Shown: positions 35,192 through 44,725 of the stretch, piece by piece
Numbering within the stretch: position 1 is the first letter of the stretch
Layout of the letters: each line of letters starts with the position of its first letter
Source: an uncultured Lutibacter sp.
GTDB lineage: Bacteria > Bacteroidota > Bacteroidia > Flavobacteriales > Flavobacteriaceae
Assembly: GCF_947495725.1 (NCBI RefSeq)
Contig: NZ_CANLZZ010000002.1
Coordinates: 248,001 to 312,000 of the forward strand
Direction of reading: 5' to 3'
Length of the DNA stretch: 64,000 nucleotides
Position numbers and translations under genes: made by a program
Notes under the pieces: model-generated
What the model saw: the letters and a program-made list of their open reading frames with translations, nothing else
Told to the model about the DNA's origin: nothing
The model's database searches: none

Positions 35192-37180
35192 ATGAGATTA
35201 ACTCCAATTTATACGTTATTAATTTTTTCGCTACTTGTATTTACAGTTTCAAGCTGTAGAGAAACTAATAATGTGCAATACCATGTTAGCATAACTGGAA
35301 ACGACACTAATGATGGTTCCATTGATTCACCTTTTAAATCAATAAAACGAGCTATAATTGAAACAAGAAAAACCAATGGAGAGAAAACTATTCTTATTCA
35401 CCCAGGAAAATACTACAATGTAAATATAAAACTGACCAATAAAGATAATAGCTTAGTTATAAAAGCTGGGAGTGAAGTAGCACCCACTTTATTTGGAGGT
35501 GTTAAATTCACTGATTTTAAAACTGAGGATAAATTTATTTATGCTGAAGTGCCCAATACAAGAAATAGAGAATGGGATTTTAGAATGATTCAAGTAAATG
35601 GCAACTATCAAGAAAGAGCGCGATTTCCAGAAAAAGGAGCATTTACTCATTTAAATGTTTTTGATGTTAGGTGGCTGTCATCTGAAGCTGGTGGCTGGGA
35701 AAGAAAACCAACGCAAACAGAAAAAACAACACTAAAATATATTCCTGAAGATTTAAATCCTGAAATAGATATCAATAATGCTGAATTAACCATTTATCAC
35801 GAATGGGATGAAACACTTGTAGGGCTCAAAGAACATGATAAAAAGAATCATATTCTAAAATTCGATAATGAAAGTCAGCACCCTCCAGGAGCTTTTGCAA
35901 AAAGAAATAAAAATGCACAAACTTATGTGGTTTGGAATACCAAAGAAGGTATGCTAAAACCTGGGCAGTGGTATTTAGATAGAACTCGTGAACGATTGTA
36001 TTATTGGCCTGAAAAAGGTGAAGATATATCAAAACTTGAGGTTGTTGTGCCAAAACATCAAAATATAATTTCTTTAGAACCAAACACAAAAAATATAACT
36101 ATTGAAGGTTTAAATTTATCTTCTACAACCACAAAACTGATTACTGGTGGTTATGGAGCAAATCGTTTTGAAGGAGCAATTAGCGGAAAAAAGGTTAGTG
36201 ATATTTCACTCAAAAACGTAACTATAAAAAATGTTGGTGGCTGGGGAATTCGACTTAACGGTGATAATATTTCAGTAAAAGAAAGTGAAATATATAACTG
36301 TGGTGCCGGTGCTATTTCATTTAGAGCTAATAATTTCAGAATAAAAAATAACAAATTACATGATATTGGTTTAGTATATATGAGTGCTGTTGGTATTATT
36401 GGAGGTGGAAATAACAATACTATTTCTTATAATGAAATTTACAATATGCCTTATTGTGGAATTAATGGATTAGGTAATAATTCATTAGTCGAAGGCAATG
36501 TAATTCATAATATAAAAACCTTCATGCAAGATGGAGGAGCTATTTATATGTTTGGCCATAAAAACACAATTGTAAAAGATAATGTTGTTCTATCTAAACT
36601 AGAATCTGGAATTAATGTTTATGCTTACTATTTAGATGAAGGCTGTGAAAACTGTGTTGTAGAAAATAATTTATCCTATAACGCAGCAGTTCCTGTTCAA
36701 GCTCATATGACACGTAATTGCACTTATAAAAACAATGTTTTCCTTGATAAAGGATTACAATCTATTGCTTATGCAAATTCCTCTGACATGACATTTGAAA
36801 AAAATGTTTTAGTTGCAAATTCAATTATTTTTAAAGGACCAACAAACACATCACCTGAGCATATTAAAGGTGAATTAGGGAAAGTTATGAAAGGTTATTC
36901 TTCGGCAATTGGTATTACCTCTTGGAAAAATAATATTTTCAATAGTGATTCAAAAAGCATAAGATTAAGACAATTAGCACAATATGATGCAGTTGCAGAA
37001 GATGAGTTAACCCCAATTGAAGGAACTATTTTTTCAAATGTTGAACTAAAAGGAATTGAAACAGGTCAATTAAATTTAACAACAGATTCAATAGTAAAGT
37101 CACAAGGAATTCAACTTAAAGATTTTTCTAAAGCGGGATATAAAACAAACCTAACAGAGCTAATAAATTATTATTATTGA
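35192..37180 (+). CDS. Right-handed beta-helix lipoprotein, GH141-like
   Basis: From the ATG at 35192 the protein has 662 residues and a lipoprotein signal (IYTLLIFSLLVFTVSSCRETNN). A GTG 30 bases upstream is less likely because it pushes the signal inward. YHVSITGNDTNDGSIDSPFKSIKRAI is the usual opening of exported beta-helix glycan enzymes, followed by an intervening beta-domain (GQWYLDRTRERLYYWPEKG) and about 12 helical-coil repeats (ISLKNVTIKNVGGWGIRLNGDN, NNTISYNEIYNMPYCGINGLGN). The layout resembles GH141, which includes alpha-L-fucosidases. GH141 membership is recalled by resemblance, not tested. It is co-directional with sulfatase copy 2 and ends at a strong terminator. Confidence 0.72.
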   Translation: MRLTPIYTLLIFSLLVFTVSSCRETNNVQYHVSITGNDTNDGSIDSPFKSIKRAIIETRKTNGEKTILIHPGKYYNVNIKLTNKDNSLVIKAGSEVAPTLFGGVKFTDFKTEDKFIYAEVPNTRNREWDFRMIQVNGNYQERARFPEKGAFTHLNVFDVRWLSSEAGGWERKPTQTEKTTLKYIPEDLNPEIDINNAELTIYHEWDETLVGLKEHDKKNHILKFDNESQHPPGAFAKRNKNAQTYVVWNTKEGMLKPGQWYLDRTRERLYYWPEKGEDISKLEVVVPKHQNIISLEPNTKNITIEGLNLSSTTTKLITGGYGANRFEGAISGKKVSDISLKNVTIKNVGGWGIRLNGDNISVKESEIYNCGAGAISFRANNFRIKNNKLHDIGLVYMSAVGIIGGGNNNTISYNEIYNMPYCGINGLGNNSLVEGNVIHNIKTFMQDGGAIYMFGHKNTIVKDNVVLSKLESGINVYAYYLDEGCENCVVENNLSYNAAVPVQAHMTRNCTYKNNVFLDKGLQSIAYANSSDMTFEKNVLVANSIIFKGPTNTSPEHIKGELGKVMKGYSSAIGITSWKNNIFNSDSKSIRLRQLAQYDAVAEDELTPIEGTIFSNVELKGIETGQLNLTTDSIVKSQGIQLKDFSKAGYKTNLTELINYYY

Positions 37181-37230
37181 AATTGCTTTAAACCTTTTTT
37201 TGGTTATTAAGAATTACAATAGAAAACAAA

Positions 37231-37264
37231 AATCCCGAACAAATGAATGTTCGGGATTTTTTAT
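37231..37264. terminator. Bidirectional rho-independent terminator between island and mut genes
   Basis: AATCCCGAACA (37231-37241) pairs perfectly with TGTTCGGGATT (37248-37258) around a 6-base loop. A T-run follows on the plus strand and an A-run precedes it, giving a T-run for the minus strand. It should stop both the beta-helix gene and the mutB transcript. Confidence 0.92.
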
Positions 37265-37281
37265 ATCTAAAATCTAGAAGC

Positions 37282-39414
37282 TTATTCTTGCTCTAAATAT
37301 TTTTCCATAATTGTAATTGCTGATTCTGAAATAACAGTACCAGGACCAAATACAGCAGCTACTTTTCTTTCGAATAAGTATTCATAGTCTTGAGCTGGAA
37401 TAACTCCACCTGCAAATACCATAATATCAGGTCTTCCTAAACGTGCTAATTCTTCAATTAATTGAGGAATTAATGTTTTATGACCAGCAGCTAAACTTGA
37501 TGCACCTACAAAGTGAACATCGTTTTCAATAGCTTGTTTTGCAACTTCTTCAGGAGTTTGGAATAAAGATCCCATATCCACATCAAAACCTAAATCAGCG
37601 AAACTAGATGCAACTACTTTTGCACCTCTATCGTGACCGTCTTGACCCATTTTTGCAATCATAACTCTTGGTCTTCTACCTTCTATTTCTGCAAATTTAT
37701 CAGCTAATTTTTGAGCTTTTGCAAACGTACTATCGTTATCTACTTCTTTACCGTACACACCACTTATTAATTTAGTATCCGCTTTATGTCTTCCAAAATG
37801 AACTTCTAAAGCATCAGAAATTTCACCTAAAGTAGCAAAATTTTCCGCAGCTTCAACAGCAAGTTCTAATAAGTTACCTTTAGCACCGCCAGCACAATCT
37901 TCTAATGCTTTTAGTTTTGCAGCAACAACTTCTGAATTACGTTCAGCTTTTAATTTATTTAAACGAGCAATTTGAGAATCTCTAACCACTGTATTGTCAA
38001 CCTCTAAAATTTCGATGTTAGATTTTTCAGCTGTTTGGAATTTGTTTACACCAACTAAAATATCTTGACCAGAATCTAAACGAGCTTGTTTACGTGCAGA
38101 AGCTTCTTCAATACGTAATTTTGGAACTCCAGTTTCAATAGCTTTTGCCATTCCACCAAGTTCTTCAACTTCCTCAATTAATTTCCAAGCTTTTTTAGCA
38201 ATCTCTTGTGTTAAGTACTCAACATAGTAAGAACCAGCCCAAGGATCAACCGCTTTGGTCATTTGCGTTTCATCTTGAATAAAGATTTGCGTGTTACGTG
38301 CAATACGTGCAGAGAAATCTGTTGGTAAAGCAATAGCTTCATCCAATGCATTTGTGTGTAGTGATTGCGTTCCACCTAAACCAGCAGCCATAGCTTCAAT
38401 ACAAGTACGTGCTACGTTGTTGAAAGGATCTTGCTCACTTAAACTCCATCCTGAAGTTTGACTATGCGTACGCAATGCCATTGACTTTGGATTTTTTGGG
38501 TTGAAAGACTTAATGATTTTTGCCCAAAGCATACGTGCAGCACGCATTTTTGCAATTTCCATAAAGTGATTCATACCAACCGCCCAGAAGAATGATAAAC
38601 GTGGAGCAAACTCATCAATTTTTAAACCAGATTTTAATCCAGTTCTAATGTACTCCATACCATCTGCTAATGTATAAGCCAATTCAATATCTGCAGTTGC
38701 ACCAGCTTCTTGCATATGGTAACCAGAGATAGAAATTGAGTTAAACTTTGGCATATTTTGAGTTGTATAATCAAAAATATCTCCAATAATTTTCATTGAA
38801 GGTGCAGGTGGGTAAATGTAAGTGTTACGCACCATAAATTCCTTTAAAATATCATTCTGAATTGTTCCAGAAAGTTTGTCTAAAGAAACACCTTGTTTTC
38901 TTGCAGCAGCAATATAAAAGGCCATAATTGGTAATACAGCACCATTCATTGTCATAGAAACAGACATTTTATCTAATGGAATTTGATCGAACAAAATTTC
39001 CATATCTAAAATAGAATCTATAGCAACACCAGCTTTACCAACATCACCAGTTACACGTGGGTGATCAGAATCGTATCCACGGTGTGTAGCTAAATCAAAA
39101 GCAACTGAAAGTCCTTTTTGACCTGCAGCTAAATTTCTTCTGTAAAAAGCATTTGATTCTTCTGCAGTTGAGAAACCTGCGTATTGACGAACCGTCCAAG
39201 GACGCATAGCGTACATTGCGCTATAAGGACCTCTTAAAAATGGTGGTACACCAGCAGCGTAACCTAAATGTTCTGCTTCTGAAATATCTTCTTTTGCAAA
39301 TTGTTTTTTTACAGGGATTCCTTCAGGAGTATTCCAAACGTCTTGATTCTCTGAAGTTGCAGCTGTTTGCTTAACAGCTGAATTTAATTTTATATCTGAA
39401 AAATCTGGTTTCAT
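37282..39414 (-). CDS. mutB: Methylmalonyl-CoA mutase large (catalytic) subunit
   Basis: The 710-residue protein has the mutase barrel with substrate motifs [31 protein letters not shown] and [22 protein letters not shown]. The C-terminal cobalamin-binding domain carries [24 protein letters not shown] (the DxHxxG signature with the B12-ligating His), followed by the conserved SxL-like element [11 protein letters not shown] and [12 protein letters not shown]. It isomerises (R)-methylmalonyl-CoA and succinyl-CoA. It starts 5 bases after the small subunit and its transcript ends at the bidirectional terminator. The chaperone MeaB is at 18.6 kb. Confidence 0.97.
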   Translation of the reverse strand: MKPDFSDIKLNSAVKQTAATSENQDVWNTPEGIPVKKQFAKEDISEAEHLGYAAGVPPFLRGPYSAMYAMRPWTVRQYAGFSTAEESNAFYRRNLAAGQKGLSVAFDLATHRGYDSDHPRVTGDVGKAGVAIDSILDMEILFDQIPLDKMSVSMTMNGAVLPIMAFYIAAARKQGVSLDKLSGTIQNDILKEFMVRNTYIYPPAPSMKIIGDIFDYTTQNMPKFNSISISGYHMQEAGATADIELAYTLADGMEYIRTGLKSGLKIDEFAPRLSFFWAVGMNHFMEIAKMRAARMLWAKIIKSFNPKNPKSMALRTHSQTSGWSLSEQDPFNNVARTCIEAMAAGLGGTQSLHTNALDEAIALPTDFSARIARNTQIFIQDETQMTKAVDPWAGSYYVEYLTQEIAKKAWKLIEEVEELGGMAKAIETGVPKLRIEEASARKQARLDSGQDILVGVNKFQTAEKSNIEILEVDNTVVRDSQIARLNKLKAERNSEVVAAKLKALEDCAGGAKGNLLELAVEAAENFATLGEISDALEVHFGRHKADTKLISGVYGKEVDNDSTFAKAQKLADKFAEIEGRRPRVMIAKMGQDGHDRGAKVVASSFADLGFDVDMGSLFQTPEEVAKQAIENDVHFVGASSLAAGHKTLIPQLIEELARLGRPDIMVFAGGVIPAQDYEYLFERKVAAVFGPGTVISESAITIMEKYLEQE

Positions 39415-39419
39415 ACTTC

Positions 39420-41210
39420 TTAAGATTTTAAGGTTTTTTGAACTTTTTCCTGAATAGCAGAAAGTGTAACAAGAACATCAGTTCTCATATTTACAACACC
39501 ATCTAAACCAGCTTCAGTTAATTCATCTATATTTTTTGGAGCACCAGCTAATAACAATACTTTGTTTTTAGCAATAGCTCTAAATGCTTTAATAAATGCA
39601 ACAGCACTTTCATCATAATCTTGATCTGAACTACAGATAACTACAACGTGAGAATCTGATTTTGCACTTTCTGTAGCAGCGGCTTCAACACTGTTAAAAC
39701 TTTCTTCTTGGTGAACGTCAAAACCGCTAACACCAATAAAATCGTAAGCAAAGGCTGCTCTAGCTTTACGCATATTTAAGTTTCCAAAACTAGCTAGTTG
39801 TACAATTGGACGTACATTAGTTTCTGCTACTAATTCTTCAGTTTTTCTTCTTAAAGCTTCAATTTCTAACGATGCTCTTCTTGGAGTTAACACTTTAGAA
39901 TTTTCTGTTCCTCCTTTAGAAAGAACATCTACAGCAACAGTTTCCATTAAGTTAGGGTATTTGTTAACACCTACTAATGGAGTTCTACGTTGGCTAATTA
40001 ATTTTAATTTTTTTAAACGAATTTCAGCAATTTGAGCTTGAATTGTTTCGTTTTCAAAAGCAGAGTAAAAACCACCTTCAGCTTCAATAGCTTGGAATAA
40101 TTCTAACGCTTTTTCAGCTATTTTTGAAGAAACTTCTTCAATATAATAAGATCCATCAACTGGATTTGAAACTTTACCAAAGTAAGATTCTTCTCTTAAA
40201 ATGGTAGTGATATTACCAGCAATTCTACTTGAAAAATCTGAAGAATTTTTAAATTCTTTATCGTAAGCATCAATTAAAACACCATCTACATTTCCTAAAA
40301 TTGCAGACATTGCTTCAGTTGTGCAACGTAATAAGTTAGTTTCAGCATCCGTTACAGATTTACTCCATATAGAAGTTTTTGCTGTAATAGTATTTGCTAA
40401 TTCAGCAACTCCGTATTTAGCAGCAACTTCAGCTAATAAACTATTGAATGCTCTAAATTTTCCAATTTCAACAAAGTATTCTAAACCAATTGCTAGTTTA
40501 AAGTTTAAGTTGTTAAATATTATTTGTGCTTCAACACCTTTTTCTGAAAGTTTTTCAATTAAGAAAACTAAAGAGTTTAATGTGTAAGCAATTTCTTGAA
40601 CTTGGTTTGCACCTGAATCTAAATATTCAGTTCCTGAAACGGTAATTGCTTTAAAGTTTGGAAAATCAGCAGTTAGTTTTACTAATTCTGCAGCAACTTC
40701 AACTTGACTTTCGTCAAAAGAACCAGTTGTTACATAATTTGAAATAATACCTGTGTTTATGTATCCTTTTAGGTCGCTATCTTTAGCGTAGTTCAGTAAA
40801 TCTGTTGCAAATGCAACAGCATTAGCTTCTATTTCAAATGAAACGGTTGTTGTATTTAAATCAATACCATTTAAAAGTGCAGCAGCAGAAACATTTTCTT
40901 TTAAAGTGAAAATGATTCCGTTCATTCCTTCTTCAATTGCTTTTATAGCTAGTTTGTTACCGCTTTCAGCAGTTGTAACAGCAACGTTACGGTAATTCAC
41001 TAATGATTGTGAATTTTCTCCAGTATTTTTAAGCTGCGTGATTTTATTTTCTGTATTGTAGCAAGGTTGGATATTGATGCCAGTAAGGTTTTTCCAAACT
41101 AGTTTTTTATCAAAATCAGCTCCTTTTAAATCTGCGGTCACTCTTTCCATCCACTGCTCCGTAGTAACGGGAGGGAATTCAGAAAAAAGTGCTTTATTTT
41201 TATCGCTCAT
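39420..41210 (-). CDS. mutA: Methylmalonyl-CoA mutase small subunit
   Basis: The 596-residue paralogue of MutB begins with [40 protein letters not shown], the N-terminal motif of the small subunit, and keeps a barrel region with [28 protein letters not shown]. The C-terminal half resembles the B12 domain but lacks the DxHxxG signature ([19 protein letters not shown]), so it binds no cobalamin and acts as the non-catalytic partner. The gap to mutB is 5 bases; an inverted-repeat terminator separates it from the CoA-transferase upstream. The transcript therefore probably has its own promoter in the 77 bases 41211-41287. Confidence 0.95.
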   Translation of the reverse strand: MSDKNKALFSEFPPVTTEQWMERVTADLKGADFDKKLVWKNLTGINIQPCYNTENKITQLKNTGENSQSLVNYRNVAVTTAESGNKLAIKAIEEGMNGIIFTLKENVSAAALLNGIDLNTTTVSFEIEANAVAFATDLLNYAKDSDLKGYINTGIISNYVTTGSFDESQVEVAAELVKLTADFPNFKAITVSGTEYLDSGANQVQEIAYTLNSLVFLIEKLSEKGVEAQIIFNNLNFKLAIGLEYFVEIGKFRAFNSLLAEVAAKYGVAELANTITAKTSIWSKSVTDAETNLLRCTTEAMSAILGNVDGVLIDAYDKEFKNSSDFSSRIAGNITTILREESYFGKVSNPVDGSYYIEEVSSKIAEKALELFQAIEAEGGFYSAFENETIQAQIAEIRLKKLKLISQRRTPLVGVNKYPNLMETVAVDVLSKGGTENSKVLTPRRASLEIEALRRKTEELVAETNVRPIVQLASFGNLNMRKARAAFAYDFIGVSGFDVHQEESFNSVEAAATESAKSDSHVVVICSSDQDYDESAVAFIKAFRAIAKNKVLLLAGAPKNIDELTEAGLDGVVNMRTDVLVTLSAIQEKVQKTLKS

Positions 41211-41239
41211 TATATGTGAATTTATTATGATTTTAAAAT

Positions 41240-41276
41240 TTAGAGTTCTTAAAATTACAAAAATTAAGAACTCTAA
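41240..41276 (-). terminator. Inverted repeat/terminator after the CoA-transferase gene
   Basis: TTAGAGTTCTTAA (41240-41252) pairs with TTAAGAACTCTAA (41264-41276), 13 bases perfectly matched, loop 11. On the minus strand an AT-rich run with T's follows. It lies 11 bases after the stop at 41288 and so should end the decarboxylase operon before mutA. Confidence 0.8.
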
Positions 41277-41287
41277 TTTTAATAGAT

Positions 41288-42577
41288 TTATTTAACCATT
41301 AAACTACTTCCAAATCTTTCGAAAATAGCTTTGTCTAATTCTTCTCTACTATCTGGATGTGCAACATCTCTTAAAGCAACAGCTCTTTGTTTTAAGCTTC
41401 TTCCAAATAATTCAGCAACACCATATTCCGTAGCAACAAAACGAGCGTGAGCACGAGTTGTAACAACACCTGCACCAGGTTTAAGTGAAGATACAATTTT
41501 AGAAACTCCTTTAGCTGTTGTTGAAGTAATAGCGCAAATTGGCTTACCACCATGTGATAGGGCGGCACCACGCATAAAGTCCATTTGTCCGCCAACACCA
41601 GAGAACATTCTCATACCAATTGAATCAGCACAAATTTGACCAGTTAAATCAACTTCGATAGCAGAATTAATAGCTGTTACAGATGGGTTTTGACGAATAA
41701 CTGCAGTATCATTTACATAGGCGATGTCTCTCATTTCAATTTCTGGATTATCATCCATAAAATCGTATAAACGACGAGTACCCATTGCGAAACCTGATAC
41801 AATTTTATATGGGTTTGTTTTTTTCTTCGAACCGTTAACAATTCCTTTTTCAACTAAATCTACAATTCCTTCTGCGAACATTTCTGTATGTACACCTAAG
41901 TTTTTGTGGTTATGTAAGAAAGTTAAAACTGCGTTTGGAATTCCTCCAATACCCATTTGAAGCGTAGCTCCATCATCAATAATTTCAGCAATATTTTTAC
42001 CAATTGCACTTTCAGTTTCTGAAGGTTCTACAAATTTCATTTCATAGATTTCTTCTTCTATTTCAACACAAGCATCAAAATTGCTAATGTTAATTTGAGC
42101 ATCTCCAAAAGTACGAGGCATTAAAGGGTTAATTTGTGCAATTACCTTTTTACCTTGTTCAATTCCAGATAGAACAATATCAACTGAAACACCTAATGAA
42201 CAAAAACCATGTTTATCTGGTGGAGAAACATTTACCATTACAACATCTAAGTCCATATATCCTTGACGGAATAAACTAGGGATATCACTCAAAAAAATTG
42301 GAATATAATCTGCTGTATCACCAATATTTTTTCTAATGTTTCCTCCAATAAAGAAGGCGTTTGTATGGAAACTTTCTCTTAGTTCTGGATTTGTATAACC
42401 GTGCTCACCTTCAGTATGTAAATGAACAACTTCTACGTTTTTTAATTCTGGAGCTCTAGCAACCATTGCTTTAATTAAAGCTTGAGGAGTTGCTGAACCA
42501 CCCTGTATTAATACTCTATTTCCTGACTCTATTAATTTAACTGCCTCATCTGCAGTCATTGAATTTGGTATTTTCAT
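41288..42577 (-). CDS. Acetyl-CoA hydrolase/transferase-family CoA-transferase
   Basis: The 429-residue protein has the two-half class I transferase fold with GIGGIPNAVL near 209-218 and the catalytic glutamate in NSAIEVDLTGQI (Glu308), followed by MFSGVGGQMDFMRGA, the CoA-binding glycine stretch. At about 430 residues it resembles the 4-hydroxybutyrate/butyrate CoA-transferase group rather than the 500-residue succinyl-CoA:acetate type. It lies last in the decarboxylase operon, 32 bases after the OadB-like gene. Next to mutase and decarboxylase, exchange of CoA between succinate and propionate is the natural guess, but acetate or butyrate are possible acceptors. Confidence 0.88.
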   Translation of the reverse strand: MKIPNSMTADEAVKLIESGNRVLIQGGSATPQALIKAMVARAPELKNVEVVHLHTEGEHGYTNPELRESFHTNAFFIGGNIRKNIGDTADYIPIFLSDIPSLFRQGYMDLDVVMVNVSPPDKHGFCSLGVSVDIVLSGIEQGKKVIAQINPLMPRTFGDAQINISNFDACVEIEEEIYEMKFVEPSETESAIGKNIAEIIDDGATLQMGIGGIPNAVLTFLHNHKNLGVHTEMFAEGIVDLVEKGIVNGSKKKTNPYKIVSGFAMGTRRLYDFMDDNPEIEMRDIAYVNDTAVIRQNPSVTAINSAIEVDLTGQICADSIGMRMFSGVGGQMDFMRGAALSHGGKPICAITSTTAKGVSKIVSSLKPGAGVVTTRAHARFVATEYGVAELFGRSLKQRAVALRDVAHPDSREELDKAIFERFGSSLMVK

Positions 42578-42609
42578 TTTTTATAAGATTATTGTTTGTT
42601 TATATTTAA

Positions 42610-43932
42610 TTACCCTAAGAAACTTAATATAATACCTGCTGCAATTGCAGAACCAATTACTCCAGATACGTTTGGAGCCATTGCGTGCATTAATAAATAA
42701 TTACTTGGGTCCGATTTTAATCCTTCATGATGTACAACACGTGCGCTGTCTGGAACGGCAGATACACCTGCGGCACCAATTAATGGATTAATTTTGTTGT
42801 CTCCTTTTAAGAATCTATTCATAAATTTAGCAAATAGTAAACCTCCACAAGTTGCAATAACGAATGAGATAGCTCCTAAACCAAAAATTAATAATGAATC
42901 TTTAGTGATAAAGATGTCTGCTTGTGTTGAAGCTCCTACCGTAACACCTAATAAAATTGTTACAATATCAATTAATTTAGTTCTAGCTGTATCAGCTAAT
43001 CTTTCTGTTCTTCCAGATTCTTTTAATAAATTACCAAAGAATAACATACCTAATAGTGGTAATGCACTTGGTGAAATAAAAGTTGTTAACAATAAAGCAA
43101 CTACAGGGAAAATCATTTTTTCTTTTTGAGTAACCGCTCTTGGTGGCTTCATTCTAATTTTTCTATCCTCTTTTGAAATTAACAATCTCATTAATGGAGG
43201 TTGAATAACAGGTACTAATGCCATATATGAATAAGCCGCAATAGCAATTGGACCAATTAAGTTTTTAACTACGGTTCCATCAGCTAAAATATTAACACCA
43301 TTTGCTAGTTTTGATGATAGAAATATTGCGGTTGGTCCATCGGCTCCACCAATAATTCCAATAGCACCAGCTTCGGGAAGATTAAATCCTAAATATAGGG
43401 CTCCTAAAAATGTGGCAAATACACCTATTTGTGCAGCTGCTCCTAATAACATTAATTTAGGATTTGCTATTAATGATGAGAAATCTGTCATTGCTCCAAT
43501 TCCCAAGAAAATTAGCGGTGGATATATACCTTTAACAACTCCAAAATAAAGGTAGTTTAAAACTGACCCTGTCTCGTATATACCAGTTTGATTACCGGCT
43601 ACAAAAGGAATATTACCTAATATAACACCGGTTCCAATTGGAATTAATAATAAGGGTTCATAATCATATTTAATACCTAAGTAAATAAATACTATACCTA
43701 TTATAATCATTATTAAGTTTCCAGAAGTTGCATTTGCAAATCCTGTATAACTGTAAAATGTTTTTATTCCTTTAAATGCTCCTTCAAATACACTGTCTCC
43801 AGAATCATCCACTTGAGTGGTCGAAACGGCAGTTCCGCTATTTGCTGAGCTTGAATTTGTGTTTAAACCTAACGCTGGTCTAATAAAGATCAACAATGAT
43901 AAAACACAAAATATTAAAATTACTTTTTTCAT
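42610..43932 (-). CDS. Na+-translocating decarboxylase beta subunit (membrane pump)
   Basis: The 440-residue protein is the OadB/MmdB/GcdB-type carboxy-lyase pump subunit, with about nine membrane segments. The sodium-binding motif GGADGPTAIFLSSKLA (Asp198) and the conserved AAGVSAVPDSARVVHHEG and LLMHAMAPNVSGVIGSAIAAG are intact. The N-terminus has an extra signal-like helix (KKVILIFCVLSLLIFIRPALG) and a Ser/Thr-rich linker not found in classical OadB. It decarboxylates carboxybiotin and exports Na+. It is 10 bases after the biotin carrier and 32 before the CoA-transferase. Confidence 0.94.
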   Translation of the reverse strand: MKKVILIFCVLSLLIFIRPALGLNTNSSSANSGTAVSTTQVDDSGDSVFEGAFKGIKTFYSYTGFANATSGNLIMIIIGIVFIYLGIKYDYEPLLLIPIGTGVILGNIPFVAGNQTGIYETGSVLNYLYFGVVKGIYPPLIFLGIGAMTDFSSLIANPKLMLLGAAAQIGVFATFLGALYLGFNLPEAGAIGIIGGADGPTAIFLSSKLANGVNILADGTVVKNLIGPIAIAAYSYMALVPVIQPPLMRLLISKEDRKIRMKPPRAVTQKEKMIFPVVALLLTTFISPSALPLLGMLFFGNLLKESGRTERLADTARTKLIDIVTILLGVTVGASTQADIFITKDSLLIFGLGAISFVIATCGGLLFAKFMNRFLKGDNKINPLIGAAGVSAVPDSARVVHHEGLKSDPSNYLLMHAMAPNVSGVIGSAIAAGIILSFLG

Positions 43933-43942
43933 TTTGTTTGTT

Positions 43943-44362
43943 TTATTCTAGTTCAATCATTAATTCATCTTGAAGCACTTGTTGTCCTACTGCAATTTTT
44001 ATAGCGGTAATTGTACCAGCCTTTTCACAAACAATATTGTTTTCCATTTTCATAGCTTCTAAAACCAGCATTCTATCACCAACTTTAAGAGAATCTCCAA
44101 CTTTAACATCAATTGACAATACAACTCCAGGTATTGGGGCCACAATTCTTGTTTTTTGTGATTTAGGATTTACTTTTAATGGTTCAGCAGGTCTTTTTGA
44201 TGCTGCACGAACCAAAGTAGGAGTTTTAGTTTTTTTAATTTCCTCCTTCATTTTAACCTCATAAGTAGTACCATTTACTTCCAAGTTTATAATGTTATCT
44301 TCGTGTGATTTTATATTAACGGTATACCCGTTTTCGTTTACTTTAAATTTATAAGTTTTCAT
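43943..44362 (-). CDS. Biotin carrier protein of the decarboxylase
   Basis: The 139-residue protein ends in a biotinyl domain with VLEAMKMENNI (biotinyl-Lys105) and the fold start TRIVAPIPGVVLSIDVKVGDSL. An N-terminal domain of about 45 residues precedes a proline- and lysine-rich linker. As an MmdC/OadA-type carrier it shuttles CO2 from the alpha to the beta subunit. The gap to the gamma-type gene is 3 bases. It is not the acetyl-CoA carboxylase carrier, which is separate at 62629. Confidence 0.93.
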   Translation of the reverse strand: MKTYKFKVNENGYTVNIKSHEDNIINLEVNGTTYEVKMKEEIKKTKTPTLVRAASKRPAEPLKVNPKSQKTRIVAPIPGVVLSIDVKVGDSLKVGDRMLVLEAMKMENNIVCEKAGTITAIKIAVGQQVLQDELMIELE

Positions 44363-44365
44363 CTT

Positions 44366-44725
44366 TTATAATCTGTTTTGCGTTCCATAAATTTTAGAAC
44401 TCCAAGGTGAATATGGTTTTTTAACTTGTTTTATTGTTAAAATAGCGCTTTCATGATCGTGTTGCTGATCTAAATACATATGAACTGCTGCACCAATTGC
44501 TGCGGCAATTTCTCCTGTAAAATCGCGATCTGCTTCTACTTTAATTTCACTAATTTTTTTGTCTTTTCTTTTAGTGATTATTTTATACACATAAAGTAAA
44601 ACGGGCAAACCAAAATTAAAGAATAAGGCGAGCGTAACTAATGCACTAAAAACAATAAGTAATCCTGTAATCAAAATAACGTATCCTTCGCTAATTTGAT
44701 CTGTAAATAAAGGTAGTACTGTCAT
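44366..44725 (-). CDS. OadG-like gamma/delta subunit of Na+ pump decarboxylase
   Basis: The 119-residue protein has one N-terminal membrane helix (about 14-44, GYVILITGLLIVFSALVTLALFFNFGLPVLLYVYKI) followed by a basic and then cytosolic segment (EIAAAIGAAVHMYLDQQ), the usual OadG plan that anchors alpha to beta and assembles the complex. The C-terminal KKPYSPWSSKIYGTQNR resembles the tail of MmdD/OadG in Bacteroidetes. Its start overlaps the mmdA stop by one base. Confidence 0.85.
   Translation of the reverse strand: MTVLPLFTDQISEGYVILITGLLIVFSALVTLALFFNFGLPVLLYVYKIITKRKDKKISEIKVEADRDFTGEIAAAIGAAVHMYLDQQHDHESAILTIKQVKKPYSPWSSKIYGTQNRL

Noticed and set aside
41211-41287. Cobalamin riboswitch before the mutase genes
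   Set aside because: The gap is only 77 bases and holds a simple inverted repeat; no B12-box-like element was seen.
41392-41598. Leucine-rich minus-strand frame
   Set aside because: It is a frame shift of the CoA-transferase gene, whose catalytic motifs are in the other frame.
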